Assembly (NCBI GenBank): GCA_036513315.1
Contig: DATBZF010000132.1
Location: 38,028 to 102,027, forward strand
From: Roseiarcus sp036513315
GTDB taxonomy: Bacteria > Pseudomonadota > Alphaproteobacteria > Rhizobiales > Beijerinckiaceae
Reading direction: 5' to 3'
DNA length: 64,000 nt
The translations under genes and the position numbers were made by a program. Of the stretch, positions 33,651-42,771 are shown one piece after another. Every line of letters starts with the position of its first letter. Positions within the stretch are counted from its first letter, which is position 1. Below the pieces are notes generated by a model. That model did not search any database and had not been told where the DNA came from. It saw only the letters and a list, made by a program, of their open reading frames with translations.

Positions 33651-34952
33651 ATGAGCTTGTCCAGCATTTTTGCGCGCATCGTTGCGCTGATCGGCGCCGT
33701 CGCGATCGTCTGGCGGCGCATGGAGGGCGGCCCGCGAGTCCAGGCTCTGGGCGACGCCCCCACGATCCCCGCGGCAAAGCCGCAGGGCGCCCTGCCCACC
33801 CTTAAAATGCCGACGGCGAAGGGGTGGCGCGAGGGACACACGCCGGTCGCCGCGCCTGGACTCAAGGTGAATGCGTTCGCAGCCGGCCTCAAACATCCCC
33901 GCTGGATTCATTCGCTGCCCAACGGCGACGTGCTAGTCGCGGAGGCGTTGACCACCGCCGGCCCGATCAAAACCGCCTTCGACTATGCAATGTTCAGCAC
34001 GATGCAACGCGCCGCCGCCGTCGGGGTGAGCCCGAACCGCATCACCCGGCTGCGCGACGCCGATGGCGATGGCGTCGCCGAAATCCGAGGCGCCTTCCTG
34101 GAGGGTCTGAACCAGCCGTTCGGCATGGCGCTGCTCGGCGATAATTTTTATGTCGGCAACACCGACGGCGTCGTCGCTTTCCCCTATGTCGCGGGCGCGA
34201 GCCGGATCGCCGCGCAGGGACGCAAGCTGACCGAATTCAAGTCGGGAGGGCATTGGACGCGAAGCCTGTTGCCGAGCCGCGACGGGCAGAAACTCTACGT
34301 CGGGGTCGGCTCGCTCAGCAATATCGCCGACGACGGCATGGCCGTCGAGGAAGGCCGCGCCGCGATCTACGAACTCGATCTGGCAAGCGGCAAGAGCCGC
34401 ATCTTCGCCGGCGGCCTGCGCAACCCGGTGGGGCTGGCGTGGGAGCCGCAGACGGGCGCTTTGTGGACGGTGGTCAACGAGCGCGACGGGCTCGGCGACG
34501 AGACGCCGCCGGACTATCTGACTTCGGTGCGCGACGGCGGCTTCTACGGCTGGCCCTATTGCTATTGGGGAAAGACGGTCGACGACCGCGTGCCGCAGGA
34601 CGCGGCGCTGGTCGCCACGGCGATTACCCCGGATTATGCGTTGGGCGGCCATACCGCTTCGCTTGGTCTTTGCTGGCTCCCCGCCGGCACGCTGCCGGGT
34701 TTCCCCGACGGCATGGCCATCGGGCAGCATGGCTCCTGGAATCGCAGCACGCTGAGCGGCTACAGGGTTGTCTTCGTGCCCTTCGAGAACGGCCGCCCGG
34801 CGGGACCGCCGCGCGATATTCTGACAGGCTTCCTCGCCCCGGACGAGCGGGCGTCCTATGGACGACCGGTCGGGGTGACGATCGGCCCCGACGGCTCGCT
34901 GCTGGTGGCGGACGATGTCGGCGATGCGATCTGGCGCGTGACCGGCGCGTAG
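33651..34952 (+). CDS. Sorbosone dehydrogenase-like (PQQ-type beta-propeller) protein
   Basis: A 433-residue protein of the soluble glucose/sorbosone dehydrogenase fold, a six-bladed propeller that in characterised members carries PQQ. It has a hydrophobic N-terminal segment (about residues 4-20), making it exported or membrane-anchored. Matching blocks are LKHPRWIHSLPNGDVLVAEA, GLNQPFGMALLGDNFYVGNT, HWTRSLLPSRDGQKLYVGVG, GLRNPVGLAWEPQTGALWTV, NERDGLGDETPPDYLTSV and GQHGSWNRSTLSGYRVVFV. Cofactor and substrate cannot be confirmed, and no PQQ synthesis genes are nearby. ATG 33651 follows GAGGAAGAG; 33630 is an alternative. Confidence 0.88.
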   Translation: MSLSSIFARIVALIGAVAIVWRRMEGGPRVQALGDAPTIPAAKPQGALPTLKMPTAKGWREGHTPVAAPGLKVNAFAAGLKHPRWIHSLPNGDVLVAEALTTAGPIKTAFDYAMFSTMQRAAAVGVSPNRITRLRDADGDGVAEIRGAFLEGLNQPFGMALLGDNFYVGNTDGVVAFPYVAGASRIAAQGRKLTEFKSGGHWTRSLLPSRDGQKLYVGVGSLSNIADDGMAVEEGRAAIYELDLASGKSRIFAGGLRNPVGLAWEPQTGALWTVVNERDGLGDETPPDYLTSVRDGGFYGWPYCYWGKTVDDRVPQDAALVATAITPDYALGGHTASLGLCWLPAGTLPGFPDGMAIGQHGSWNRSTLSGYRVVFVPFENGRPAGPPRDILTGFLAPDERASYGRPVGVTIGPDGSLLVADDVGDAIWRVTGA

Positions 34953-35014
34953 AAAGAATTGCGCGCCGCGCGCCGATCCTCGTCAATCAGCCGCGGGCGC
35001 TTGACGGCTCGGCC

Positions 35015-35911
35015 TCAGACCTTGACGGTCGAGGCCTGGTAAATCTCGTCGATGGATTTCGCCAGCGCCGCATTGAATTCGGCGTCCGTCATCGAATGTT
35101 TGAGATCTTCGGCGAGGGCGCGCGAGAAGCTGGCGATCATGCCATGATTCCTCGCGAGGCGCTGGCACGCGTCAGTCCTGGCATAGCCGCCGGAAAGCGC
35201 GACGACCCTCGCCACGTTCTTATGTTTCATCAGCGAAGAATAGAAATCCGGGACGTCGGGAATCGTCAGTTTCAGCATCACCTTGCGCCCGTTCGGCAAG
35301 GCGTCGAGCCGCGTGGTCAGTTCCGCCAGGAGGATAGCCTCGGCGCCGCGCTTGTCCGGACTCTTGATCAGCACTTCGGGCTCGATAATCGGCACAAGCC
35401 CGTGTTCGGCGATCTGCGCCGCCAAGGCAAATTGCTGATCGGCGATAGCGGCGATGCCTTCTTTTGAAGGCAGGTTGATGACCGAGCGCATCTTGGTGCC
35501 GAATACGCCAAGCTTCACCGCGCGGGCAAGCAATGGATCGAGCGCAGGGATCGGCTTCATCAGGCTGACGCCGTCCTTCTCCGCCTCGAGCCCCTTGTCG
35601 ACTTTCAGGAAGGGCACGACGCCCCGATCGTCCCACAGGAAACTCGGCACCGGCTTGCCCTTCGCCTGCCCGTCCATGGTGGCTTCGAAAAGAATCGCCG
35701 CAATGACCTTGGCGCCGGTGAAGGCCGGCGACGTCATGATGCGCACGCGCATCTCATGCACCAGCTTGAACATTTCAGCGTCGCCGCTATAGGCGCTGTC
35801 CGGAATGCCGTAGAGGCGCAAGGCGCCGGGGGTCGAGCCGCCGCTCTGATCGAGCGCGGCGATAAAGCCGCCCTTTTCGGAGATTTGCGCCATCATCTTG
35901 TCATTGGCCAT
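35015..35911 (-). CDS. fda: Fructose-bisphosphate aldolase class I
   Basis: A 298-residue Schiff-base aldolase that cleaves fructose 1,6-bisphosphate in glycolysis or forms it in gluconeogenesis. The N-terminal GGFIAALDQSGGSTPGALRL, LFEATMDGQ, and FLKVDKGLEAEKDGVSLMKP with the expected lysines, then IIEPEVLIKSPDKRGAEAIL and MLKLTIPDVPDFYSSLMKHK are characteristic of the short bacterial class I type (about 296 residues). ATG 35911 has GAGGAAACG upstream; a longer start at 35932 is possible. It is convergent with the sorbosone-dehydrogenase-like gene. Confidence 0.95.
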   Translation of the reverse strand: MANDKMMAQISEKGGFIAALDQSGGSTPGALRLYGIPDSAYSGDAEMFKLVHEMRVRIMTSPAFTGAKVIAAILFEATMDGQAKGKPVPSFLWDDRGVVPFLKVDKGLEAEKDGVSLMKPIPALDPLLARAVKLGVFGTKMRSVINLPSKEGIAAIADQQFALAAQIAEHGLVPIIEPEVLIKSPDKRGAEAILLAELTTRLDALPNGRKVMLKLTIPDVPDFYSSLMKHKNVARVVALSGGYARTDACQRLARNHGMIASFSRALAEDLKHSMTDAEFNAALAKSIDEIYQASTVKV

Positions 35912-36206
35912 GATCGTTTCCTCGTCTCGCACCAGAACGCTTAAGCAGGCGCCCTAACCTTGCCTTGCCTTTGGGTCATTGCGCGTATTTGACACAGCGT
36001 TGGATATCCACGCAACCTTCGTCCCTGCGCGGCCGCAACCGCGGCGTCCGGCCTACGGCTCTGACCATGCGCGTTCAATAAGCACTTCGGCCGATAACGC
36101 CTCAATTTGCTAGGATCGAAGTGCTGCTTTCCATCCAAATCGGCCGTATAAACCTAAGCGGCGAACGTTGGTCGAACCGCCAGCGAAGAAAAACCGGAGG
36201 AGCGCA

Positions 36207-37058
36207 ATGATCCGCTTGGGCATGCATTCGAGCCTATGGACCTCGGCCTGGACGCGCGAAGGCGCCGAACTCAGCGTTGCCGACGCGGCGCGCCACGCAC
36301 TCGATATCGTCGAGATCGCGCTTCTGGAGCCTGACAAGGTCGATGTCGCCCATTCCCGCGAATTGTTCAAACGGCACAATATCGTCCCAACCGCCTCGCT
36401 CGGCCTGCCAATCGAAGCCGAAGCGACACAGCATCCAGAGAAAGCGCAAGCTTTTTTGATGCGCGCCCTGGAGGTCGCGCATGACTTAGGATCCAACACA
36501 CTGTGCGGCGTGATCTATTCGACCCTGGGCTATCGCACCGGCGCGCCGCCAAGGCCCGAGGAATATGACGCGATCGCGCGCGCGCTGAAGCCAGTGGCCA
36601 GGCGCGCCGCCGATTACGGCATGACGCTCGGCATTGAAGCGTGCAACCGCTACGAGACGCATCTCGTCAACACGGCGAAACAGGCGCTCGAATTGGCAAA
36701 GCGCATCGACGAGCCCGCCATGATGATCCATCTCGACAGCTACCACACGAATATCGAGGAGAAGGGCTTCGCGGCCGCGCTCGCCGATGGCGGCGGCAAG
36801 GTGCGCTATGTCCATCTCTCCGAGAGCGATCGAGGCGTGCCGGGCTCAGGCAATATCGACTGGAAGAGCGTCATGGTCGCGCTGAAAGGCGCGGATTTCG
36901 ATGGCGATCTCGTCGTCGAATCCTTCGTCAACATGCCGCCGCAGCTCGCCAGCGCGCTCTCCGTCTGGCGCCCGGTCGCGCGCGACCGCGACGAAGTGCT
37001 CGACATCGGCCTGCCCTATTTGAAGAGCCTTGCGCGCGCGACGGGATTGATCGCCTAA
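36207..37058 (+). CDS. Sugar isomerase/epimerase, D-psicose/D-tagatose 3-epimerase-like TIM barrel
   Basis: A 283-residue xylose-isomerase-like TIM barrel. Likely metal ligands are the glutamate in LGIEACNRYETHLVNT, aspartate and histidine in MMIHLDSYHTNIEEKG, the histidine in VRYVHLSESDRGVPGSGNID (with the substrate-binding D-R-G-x-P-G-x-G) and a final glutamate in GDLVVESFVNM. That set is typical of ketose 3-epimerases, so epimerisation of a free ketose is the best guess; hydroxypyruvate isomerase relatives are less likely. Strong ribosome binding site CCGGAGGAGCGC before ATG 36207. Its end faces the mtnP gene. Confidence 0.88.
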   Translation: MIRLGMHSSLWTSAWTREGAELSVADAARHALDIVEIALLEPDKVDVAHSRELFKRHNIVPTASLGLPIEAEATQHPEKAQAFLMRALEVAHDLGSNTLCGVIYSTLGYRTGAPPRPEEYDAIARALKPVARRAADYGMTLGIEACNRYETHLVNTAKQALELAKRIDEPAMMIHLDSYHTNIEEKGFAAALADGGGKVRYVHLSESDRGVPGSGNIDWKSVMVALKGADFDGDLVVESFVNMPPQLASALSVWRPVARDRDEVLDIGLPYLKSLARATGLIA

Positions 37059-37068
37059 CCGGCGTGAC

Positions 37069-37944
37069 CTAAACGCGCAGCACGCGTCCAGCGACCGCGT
37101 CGAGCTTGGCGAGGAGCGCGGGGTCGCGCGCCTCGGGATGGGTCATGATGGCGTTATCGAGCGCGCGATCGGAGCCGATGGGGCAAGGCTCGTGTTCGGC
37201 CGACATATCACGCAGCACGCGCGAGACGAGCGCGCCGGCGCGTTGCGCATTCTCATGCACAACCTTGACGACCGCCGCGACGTCGACCGCGCTGTGCTCC
37301 TCGTGCCAGCAATCGAAGTCGGTGATCATCGCGACCGTCGCATAGGAAATCTCCGCCTCGCGGGCGAGCTTGGCCTCCGTTGCGCCCGTCATGCCGACGA
37401 CGTCGGCGCCGCGCGCCTGAAAGAACAGCGATTCGGCCAGCGAAGAAAACTGCGGGCCTTCGATACAGAGATAGGTTCCGCCAAGCTGACAGGCGATGCC
37501 TTCGGCCGCCGCCGCCTCGGCGATCCGCCGCTGCAGGCGCGGCGCGACCGGATGAGCCATCGAGACATGAGCGACGCAGCCGTTGCCGAAGAAGCTCGTC
37601 TCACGGCGATAGGTGCGATCGTCGAACTGATCGACCAGCACAAACAGGCCGGGATAGAACTCTCGCTTGAACGAGCCGCAGGCGGAAAGGGAAATGATGT
37701 CGGTGACGCCGGCGCGCTTCAACGCATCGATATTGGCGCGATAATTGATGCCTGAAGGCGACAGGCGATGCCCGCGCCCGTGCCGGGCGAGGAACACCGC
37801 TTCGGTCGCGCCGATCCGCCCGAAGCGCAGCCGGTCGGACGGCTCACCCCAGGGAGTCGCGACGCTCTCTTCGCGCAAATCCGTCAAGGCGTCGAGATTA
37901 TAGACGCCCGAGCCGCCGATGATTCCGACAATCGCCTTGGTCAT
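37069..37944 (-). CDS. mtnP: S-methyl-5'-thioadenosine phosphorylase
   Basis: A 291-residue phosphorylase of the methionine salvage pathway that splits methylthioadenosine into adenine and methylthioribose 1-phosphate. Diagnostic segments are GIIGGSGVYNLDAL, FLARHGRGHRLSPSGINYRA, IISLSACGSFKREFYPG, GTYLCIEGPQFSSLAESLFF and VGMTGATEAKLAREAEISYA, with ITDFDCWHEEHSAVDV providing the base-binding aspartates. Length is normal. The petABC terminator lies upstream of its start, so it is transcribed separately from the bc1 operon although in the same direction. Confidence 0.96.
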   Translation of the reverse strand: MTKAIVGIIGGSGVYNLDALTDLREESVATPWGEPSDRLRFGRIGATEAVFLARHGRGHRLSPSGINYRANIDALKRAGVTDIISLSACGSFKREFYPGLFVLVDQFDDRTYRRETSFFGNGCVAHVSMAHPVAPRLQRRIAEAAAAEGIACQLGGTYLCIEGPQFSSLAESLFFQARGADVVGMTGATEAKLAREAEISYATVAMITDFDCWHEEHSAVDVAAVVKVVHENAQRAGALVSRVLRDMSAEHEPCPIGSDRALDNAIMTHPEARDPALLAKLDAVAGRVLRV

Positions 37945-38030
37945 TTGCTATGGCTCCGCGCCGCGCCCATTCATTATTGTCGCAATGGCGGCGCATGATC
38001 AACGCAAGTTTCGAGCCGCGAGGAAACCGC

Positions 38031-38062
38031 AAAAAAAGAGCGGGCCGTGAAATGGCCCGCTC
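38031..38062 (-). terminator. Rho-independent terminator of the petABC operon
   Basis: On the minus strand a nine-base perfect stem (GAGCGGGCC / GGCCCGCTC, arms 38062-38054 and 38046-38038, seven-base loop) is followed directly by seven T residues (38037-38031). It lies 44 bases beyond the cytochrome c1 stop codon and before the mtnP start, the expected place to end petABC transcription. Confidence 0.93.
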
Positions 38063-38105
38063 GATCAAAAATCCACGACTAGCGGAGCGCACGCTGCCAC
38101 GTCGC

Positions 38106-39089
38106 CTAGTGAATCTTGTCCCAGACTCGCCTCTTGGTGAAATAGAGCAGTCCGGCGAAGATGATCAGGAACACCATCACCCTTAGCCCGATTTTCTTGC
38201 GCTCGGCGAGCGTCGGCTCCGCCGCCCAGGCGAGGAACGCCGTCACATCCTGCGCGTAATTGGCCGTCTTGGCCGGCGTGCCGTCGGTATATTCCACCGC
38301 GCCATCGCTGATCGGCGGCTGCGGCATGGCGATCTTGTGGCCGGGGAAATACAGGTTCCAGTTCGGATCCTTCGGATGCGTATAGCCATTCAGGATGGCG
38401 TCGACATAATCGGCGCCGACCTCCTGATATTGTACGAAGGGCAGCGCGTCGAAAATGAACCAGGGGAAGCCGCGCTCATATTTACGCGCCTTCGCCAGCA
38501 CCCACATGTCGGGGGGCGCCTTGCCGAAAGTGGCCGCGGCGGCTTCGGGATTGGGATAGGCCTCCGGCGGTGGAATGATGTCGGAAGGTATGCCCGGGCG
38601 CTTGAATATCTCGCCCTTGTCGTTGGGCGAATCATTGGTCACTTGGTAGGTCGCCGCGAGCGCCTTGATCTGCGCCTCGCTGAAGCCCGGTCCGCTCGGA
38701 TCTTCGAGGGTTCGGAACGGGATGCTGAGCCGGTGGCAGGTGCTGCATACTTCGCGATAGACTTTGAACCCGCGTTGTAATTGCGCCTGATCATAGGTTC
38801 CGAACAATCCGGAAAAACTCCAATGCTGGCGCGGCGGCGAAGGCTGCTCGGCATCGGCGTCAACGTCGGTTGGCGCAGTTTCACCCGTGTTTGGCGCCGC
38901 GGCGGCCTTTGCCGGGGTGGGAGCAGCGGCTGTGGCGGGAGCGGCCGCCGGCGCCGGTTTCTCAGCGCTCGGGGCTGCGGGCGTCGCGGCTGGCGCGGCG
39001 TCGTCTGCGCGAGAGGCGGCGCCAAGCGCCAGCAGAAGCGCCAAAGTCGCCGGAGCCAGGGCGGTCTTTTTGAAACGGATCATGTGCAT
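38106..39089 (-). CDS. petC: Cytochrome c1 subunit of the bc1 complex
   Basis: A 327-residue cytochrome c1 that passes electrons from the Rieske protein to soluble cytochrome c. It has a cleavable signal peptide (about residues 1-28), heme-attachment motif CSTCH (residues 114-118), the axial-methionine region KIAMPQPPISDG and a C-terminal membrane anchor (IGLRVMVFLIIFAGLLYFT) ending WDKIH. Unusual is a roughly 55-residue Ala/Pro/Glu-rich linker between signal peptide and folded domain, which makes the protein longer than typical separate c1 subunits. It follows petB by 24 bases and is followed by the operon terminator. Confidence 0.96.
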   Translation of the reverse strand: MHMIRFKKTALAPATLALLLALGAASRADDAAPAATPAAPSAEKPAPAAAPATAAAPTPAKAAAAPNTGETAPTDVDADAEQPSPPRQHWSFSGLFGTYDQAQLQRGFKVYREVCSTCHRLSIPFRTLEDPSGPGFSEAQIKALAATYQVTNDSPNDKGEIFKRPGIPSDIIPPPEAYPNPEAAAATFGKAPPDMWVLAKARKYERGFPWFIFDALPFVQYQEVGADYVDAILNGYTHPKDPNWNLYFPGHKIAMPQPPISDGAVEYTDGTPAKTANYAQDVTAFLAWAAEPTLAERKKIGLRVMVFLIIFAGLLYFTKRRVWDKIH

Positions 39090-39113
39090 TTTCCCTAAGC
39101 GATCGGTTTCAAA

Positions 39114-40364
39114 TCATTCGGCCGGCTGCGCCGCCGGCGCGCCCTTGGCCAATACCGCGTCGGCGATGGAGATTGGCAATGGCTTTGTCTTTTCGAACAG
39201 TCCGAGCAAAGGCAGCACGATCAAAAAGAATGCAAAATAGCAGAAGGCCAGCAGCCGCGCCGCCAGTGTCGTGCTGTCGTTGACTTCCTGCGAGCCGAGC
39301 CAGCCAAGACCCAGGCAGACTGCGACGAACACCCAGAAAAACACGCGAAACACCGGACGGTATTTCGCCGATTTGACCGGCGAGGTGTCGAGCCAGGGCA
39401 GAAATGCGAGCAAAGCGATGGCGCCGAACAGGCAGATGACGCCGATCAGCTTGTTCGGAATGGCGCGCAAAATCGCATAGAATGGCAGCAGATACCATTC
39501 CGGCACGATGTGGGCCGGCGTCACCAGCGGATTGGCGTTGTTGTAATTGTCGGCGTCGCCAAGATAATTGGGAATGTAGAAAACGAACCAGGCATAAAGG
39601 ATCAGGAAGACCGCCAGACCGAATGCGTCCTTGAGCGTCGCATAAGGCGTGAAAGCGACCGTGTCGCGCTCCACATTCTTGACCTCGACGCCATCAGGAT
39701 TGTTCTGGCCGACCACATGCAGCGCCCAGACATGGAGGCCGACGACGCCGGCGATCATGAAGGGCAAGAGATAATGCAGCGAGAAGAAGCGGTTGAGCGT
39801 CGCATTGTCGACCGCATAGGCGCCCCACAGCCAGATCGAAACGCTCTTGCCCACCAGCGGAATGGCCGAAAAGAGATTGGTGATGACGGTGGCGCCCCAG
39901 AAGCTCATCTGGCCCCAGGGAAGCACATAGCCCATGAAGGCGGTGGCCATCATCAGGAGATAGATGATCACGCCAAGGATCCACAAAACCTCGCGCGGCG
40001 CCTTGTAGGACCCGTAATAGAGGCCGCGGAAAATATGCATATAGACGGCGAAGAAGAACATCGACGCGCCGTTCGAATGCAGATAGCGAAACAGCCAGCC
40101 ATAATTGACGTCGCGCATGATGTGCTCGACCGAGCTGAACGCCATGGTCGACTCGGGGGTGTAATGCATCGCCAGAATGACGCCCGTGACGATCTGGGCG
40201 ACCAGCATGAACGAAAGTATCGCGCCGAAGGTCCACATATAATTGAGGTTGCGCGGCGTCGGATAGACAATGAACGAGGAATGAACCAGCCCCATGATCG
40301 GCAGGCGGCTTTCAAACCAGCGGCCGACAGCGCTTTTGGGGACGTAAGTCGAGGATCCGCTCAT
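39114..40364 (-). CDS. petB: Cytochrome b subunit of the bc1 complex
   Basis: A 416-residue dihaem cytochrome b with eight or nine membrane helices, forming the quinol oxidation and reduction sites in the inner membrane. Visible are the haem-ligand helices (FRYLHSNGASMFFFAVYMHI and YLLPFMIAGVVGLHVWALHV), the GWG-type segment VLPWGQMSFWGATVITNL, and the Qo-site PEWYLLPFYAILRAIPNK. The length agrees with alphaproteobacterial forms. It is the middle gene of petA-petB-petC on the minus strand and stands separate from c1, unlike the fused fbcH arrangement of Bradyrhizobium. Confidence 0.97.
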   Translation of the reverse strand: MSGSSTYVPKSAVGRWFESRLPIMGLVHSSFIVYPTPRNLNYMWTFGAILSFMLVAQIVTGVILAMHYTPESTMAFSSVEHIMRDVNYGWLFRYLHSNGASMFFFAVYMHIFRGLYYGSYKAPREVLWILGVIIYLLMMATAFMGYVLPWGQMSFWGATVITNLFSAIPLVGKSVSIWLWGAYAVDNATLNRFFSLHYLLPFMIAGVVGLHVWALHVVGQNNPDGVEVKNVERDTVAFTPYATLKDAFGLAVFLILYAWFVFYIPNYLGDADNYNNANPLVTPAHIVPEWYLLPFYAILRAIPNKLIGVICLFGAIALLAFLPWLDTSPVKSAKYRPVFRVFFWVFVAVCLGLGWLGSQEVNDSTTLAARLLAFCYFAFFLIVLPLLGLFEKTKPLPISIADAVLAKGAPAAQPAE

Positions 40365-40432
40365 GACTTTGATTCTCTAGGGACGAGGCCGGCAGGATTG
40401 CGGAAGGCGATTAAGGGGCCAGGGCCCCGCGA

Positions 40433-40963
40433 TCAACCAATCCGCACTTTTGTATCGGACAGGAAGGCGTATTCGGGAACTTCGAGATTGAGCGGCGCCG
40501 GCCCCTGACGGATGCGCCCCGAGGTGTCGTAGACGGACCCATGGCACGGGCAGAGCCAGCCGTCGTATTTGCCTTCATGGCCGAGCGGCACGCAGCCGAG
40601 ATGGGTGCAGATGCCGACGACGATCAGCCAGGGCGCCTTTTTGACCCGTTCGGCGTCGGTCTGGGGATCGCGCAATTCGCTGACCGGCGTATTGACCGCC
40701 TCTTCGATCTCCTTGGCGGTGCGGTGGCGAATGAACACCGGCTTGCCGCGCCATTTGACCGTGACGATCTGACCTTCCTGGATAGCCGTAATATCGACCT
40801 CGATCGCCGCCAGAGCGAGGGTCGAAGCGTCAGGGTTCATCTGATCGATAAGTGGCCAGACGACCGCGCCGACGCCGACCGCGCCCACGGCGCCGGTAGC
40901 CAAAAACAGAAAGTCTCTGCGGTTCTGATCGACGATTGCCGCGCCTGACAAATGAACCCCCAA
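40433..40963 (-). CDS. petA: Rieske iron-sulfur subunit of the bc1 complex
   Basis: A 176-residue ubiquinol-cytochrome c reductase iron-sulfur protein. It has a Tat-type N-terminal anchor (NRRDFLFLATGAVGAVGVGA) and the 2Fe-2S ligands in CTHLGCVPLG and CPCHGSVYDTSGRIRQGPAP, followed by LNLEVPEYAF. The annotated start is a TTG at 40963; another TTG at 40951 would shorten it by four residues, and no ATG is available before the twin arginines. First gene of the petABC operon, 68 bases before petB. Confidence 0.96.
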   Translation of the reverse strand: MGVHLSGAAIVDQNRRDFLFLATGAVGAVGVGAVVWPLIDQMNPDASTLALAAIEVDITAIQEGQIVTVKWRGKPVFIRHRTAKEIEEAVNTPVSELRDPQTDAERVKKAPWLIVVGICTHLGCVPLGHEGKYDGWLCPCHGSVYDTSGRIRQGPAPLNLEVPEYAFLSDTKVRIG

Positions 40964-41275
40964 TTTTCCCGGTCGCCCGTCACCCTAGCGGGCTATCGCG
41001 CGGCGCCGTCCAAGCTGCGCCTGACGCGCTTCAAAACGAATGTTTCAAAGCGCCTGCGACGCCGCAACGACCCCAACCTACGCGCCCCAAGCCGTATCGT
41101 TTGCGGCTATTTCGCACCCTTCGCTTTGGTTGTCCATAGTCCCTTCGCGGGCGCGGGCGCGGCTTGTCGTCACGGTTCCCAGCGCGTCGAGGCCGGCCCA
41201 ATCGCCGGCCTCTGTCGGCGACCCGGCGCCCAAAGACTTTCCCTTTTCCGCAACTGGCTCTAAAGCCGTGAGCCT
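40964..41275. other. Divergent petA-trmL intergenic region with a hairpin
   Basis: This 312-base region should carry the petABC promoter. A hairpin with ten paired bases of twelve (GCGCTTCAAAAC 41026-41037, GTTTCAAAGCGC 41042-41053, four-base loop) lies about 60 bases before petA. It is not followed by a T-run, so an operator or leader structure is more likely than a terminator. No gene is supported. Confidence 0.45.
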
Positions 41276-41761
41276 ATGGTTTCGCCCGCCGCCTCGCTCT
41301 GCCTCGCCCTCTACGAGCCCGATATCGCCCAGAATACGGGCGCCATGCTGCGCACTTGCGCCTGTCTTGGCGTCAGGGCGGCGATCATCGAGCCGGCGGG
41401 CTTCCCGGTCTCCGACCGTCATTTCCGCCGCGCCGGCATGGATTATCTCGATCATGTCGCGATCGACCGCCATATTTCGTGGCGCGCTTTTTCGCAATGG
41501 CGCCACGCCAGCGGAAGGAGACTCATTCTGTTGACGACCAGCGCGGAGGAGACGCTCTGGAACTTTGCTTTCCAGAGGGAGGACATCCTGATGGTCGGTC
41601 GGGAATCGGCGGGCGTGCCACAAGAGGTGCATGACGACGCCGATGCGCGCGTCCGGATCGCGATCCAGCCTGCTATGCGCTCGCTCAACGTCGGCGTCGC
41701 CGCGGGAATCGCGCTTGGCGAGGCGCTCCGCCAGATCATGCGCGGAGGGGCGACAGGATGA
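41276..41761 (+). CDS. trmL: tRNA (cytidine(34)-2'-O)-methyltransferase TrmL
   Basis: A 161-residue SPOUT-class methyltransferase that modifies the wobble base of certain leucine tRNAs. The fold is supported by LCLALYEPDIAQNTGAMLRT near the start, LGVRAAIIEPAGFP, RRAGMDYLDHVAI, ILMVGRESAGVPQEVHDDAD (the SAM-binding knot G-R-E-S-x-G-V-P) and MRSLNVGVAAGIALGEALRQ. Length matches the minimal SPOUT family. It is divergent from petA. Confidence 0.94.
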   Translation: MVSPAASLCLALYEPDIAQNTGAMLRTCACLGVRAAIIEPAGFPVSDRHFRRAGMDYLDHVAIDRHISWRAFSQWRHASGRRLILLTTSAEETLWNFAFQREDILMVGRESAGVPQEVHDDADARVRIAIQPAMRSLNVGVAAGIALGEALRQIMRGGATG

Positions 41762-41918
41762 CGCATGCCGGCGCGCGGCGCCGGCAATCTGCTCATCGGC
41801 AAGCGCAGCGAATTTTCCGGGCGCGAAATCGGCAATAGGCGCGACTTGTCTGTATGATAGGAGCCATCATGCCGCGGAACGCCCAAAGCGCCGGCGCGCG
41901 GGGATAAGGAATGACGCC

Positions 41919-42575
41919 TTGAACGAGAAAACCCGCATCCTGATCGCCGACGACCATCCCCTGGTCCTGGGCGCGCTGCGGCAGGCGCTGAGCGGAGCCA
42001 TCCAGGGCGCGGAATTCTTCGAAGCGGCCGATCTCGAAAGCCTGTCGGCCGCCCTCGACAGGACGCCCGACATGGACCTCGTGTTGCTTGATCTCGCCAT
42101 GCCGGGCGTGCGGGGATTTTCCGGGCTGATGTATCTTCGGGCCCAGCACGCCAGCGTGCCGGTGATCGTCGTCTCCGCCAATGAGGATCGCGGCGTGATG
42201 CGGCATTGCCTGGATTTTGGCGCTTCGGGCTATATCCCAAAATCGCTCGATGTCGAGACGATGCGGGCCGCCGTGCGCGCGGTGCTCGACGGCGGGCGCT
42301 GGACGCCGCCCGATCTCGATCTTTCGACCCCCAGCGAGTCCGGCGCGCTGGTGCGCCGCCTTTCGTCGCTGACCCCGCAGCAGGTGCGCGTGCTGATGAT
42401 GCTGTCGGAAGGCCTGCTCAATAAACAGATCGCCTATGAGCTCTCGGTCTCCGAGGCGACGATCAAGGCCCACGTTTCGGCGATTCTGCAGAAGCTCGAT
42501 GTCGAAAGCCGGACACAGGCGGTGATCGCGGCGGCCAATATCGAAAAGGGACAATGGCCCGTACGGTCGCCATGA
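41919..42575 (+). CDS. LuxR/NarL-type response regulator
   Basis: A 218-residue two-component response regulator. The receiver domain has acidic residues Asp11-Asp12 (ILIADDHPLVLGAL), the phosphoacceptor Asp58 (LVLLDLAMPG) and lysine in SGYIPKSLD. The C-terminal HTH is LTPQQVRVLMMLSEGLLNKQ, IAYELSVSEATIKAHVSAIL. The start is a TTG at 41919 with AAGGA upstream; the in-frame ATG far upstream would overlap trmL. No sensor kinase gene is adjacent, so it is an orphan in this window. Confidence 0.9.
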   Translation: MNEKTRILIADDHPLVLGALRQALSGAIQGAEFFEAADLESLSAALDRTPDMDLVLLDLAMPGVRGFSGLMYLRAQHASVPVIVVSANEDRGVMRHCLDFGASGYIPKSLDVETMRAAVRAVLDGGRWTPPDLDLSTPSESGALVRRLSSLTPQQVRVLMMLSEGLLNKQIAYELSVSEATIKAHVSAILQKLDVESRTQAVIAAANIEKGQWPVRSP

Positions 42576-42771
42576 AACGCGCGGGCGCGGCGGCGCGCCA
42601 CAAAATAATGATGGAAACCGCTCTCAGCCCTTCGTCTTATCGTTTGCAAACCCTGACACCATTGCGCAGCCCCGCGCCGTCAAACTAAACTCGCCAATGC
42701 GGGCGCCGTTCGAGCGCCAAAGCCGCTTCATGCGGTTGGTTTTGGAAGCACTGGCCAGGGAGCGCCTGAGG

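Noticed and set aside
39510..40508. 332-codon open frame on the plus strand
   Set aside because: It is antisense to petB, with composition (Arg, His, Glu, Asp) typical of a GC-driven shadow of a membrane protein gene.
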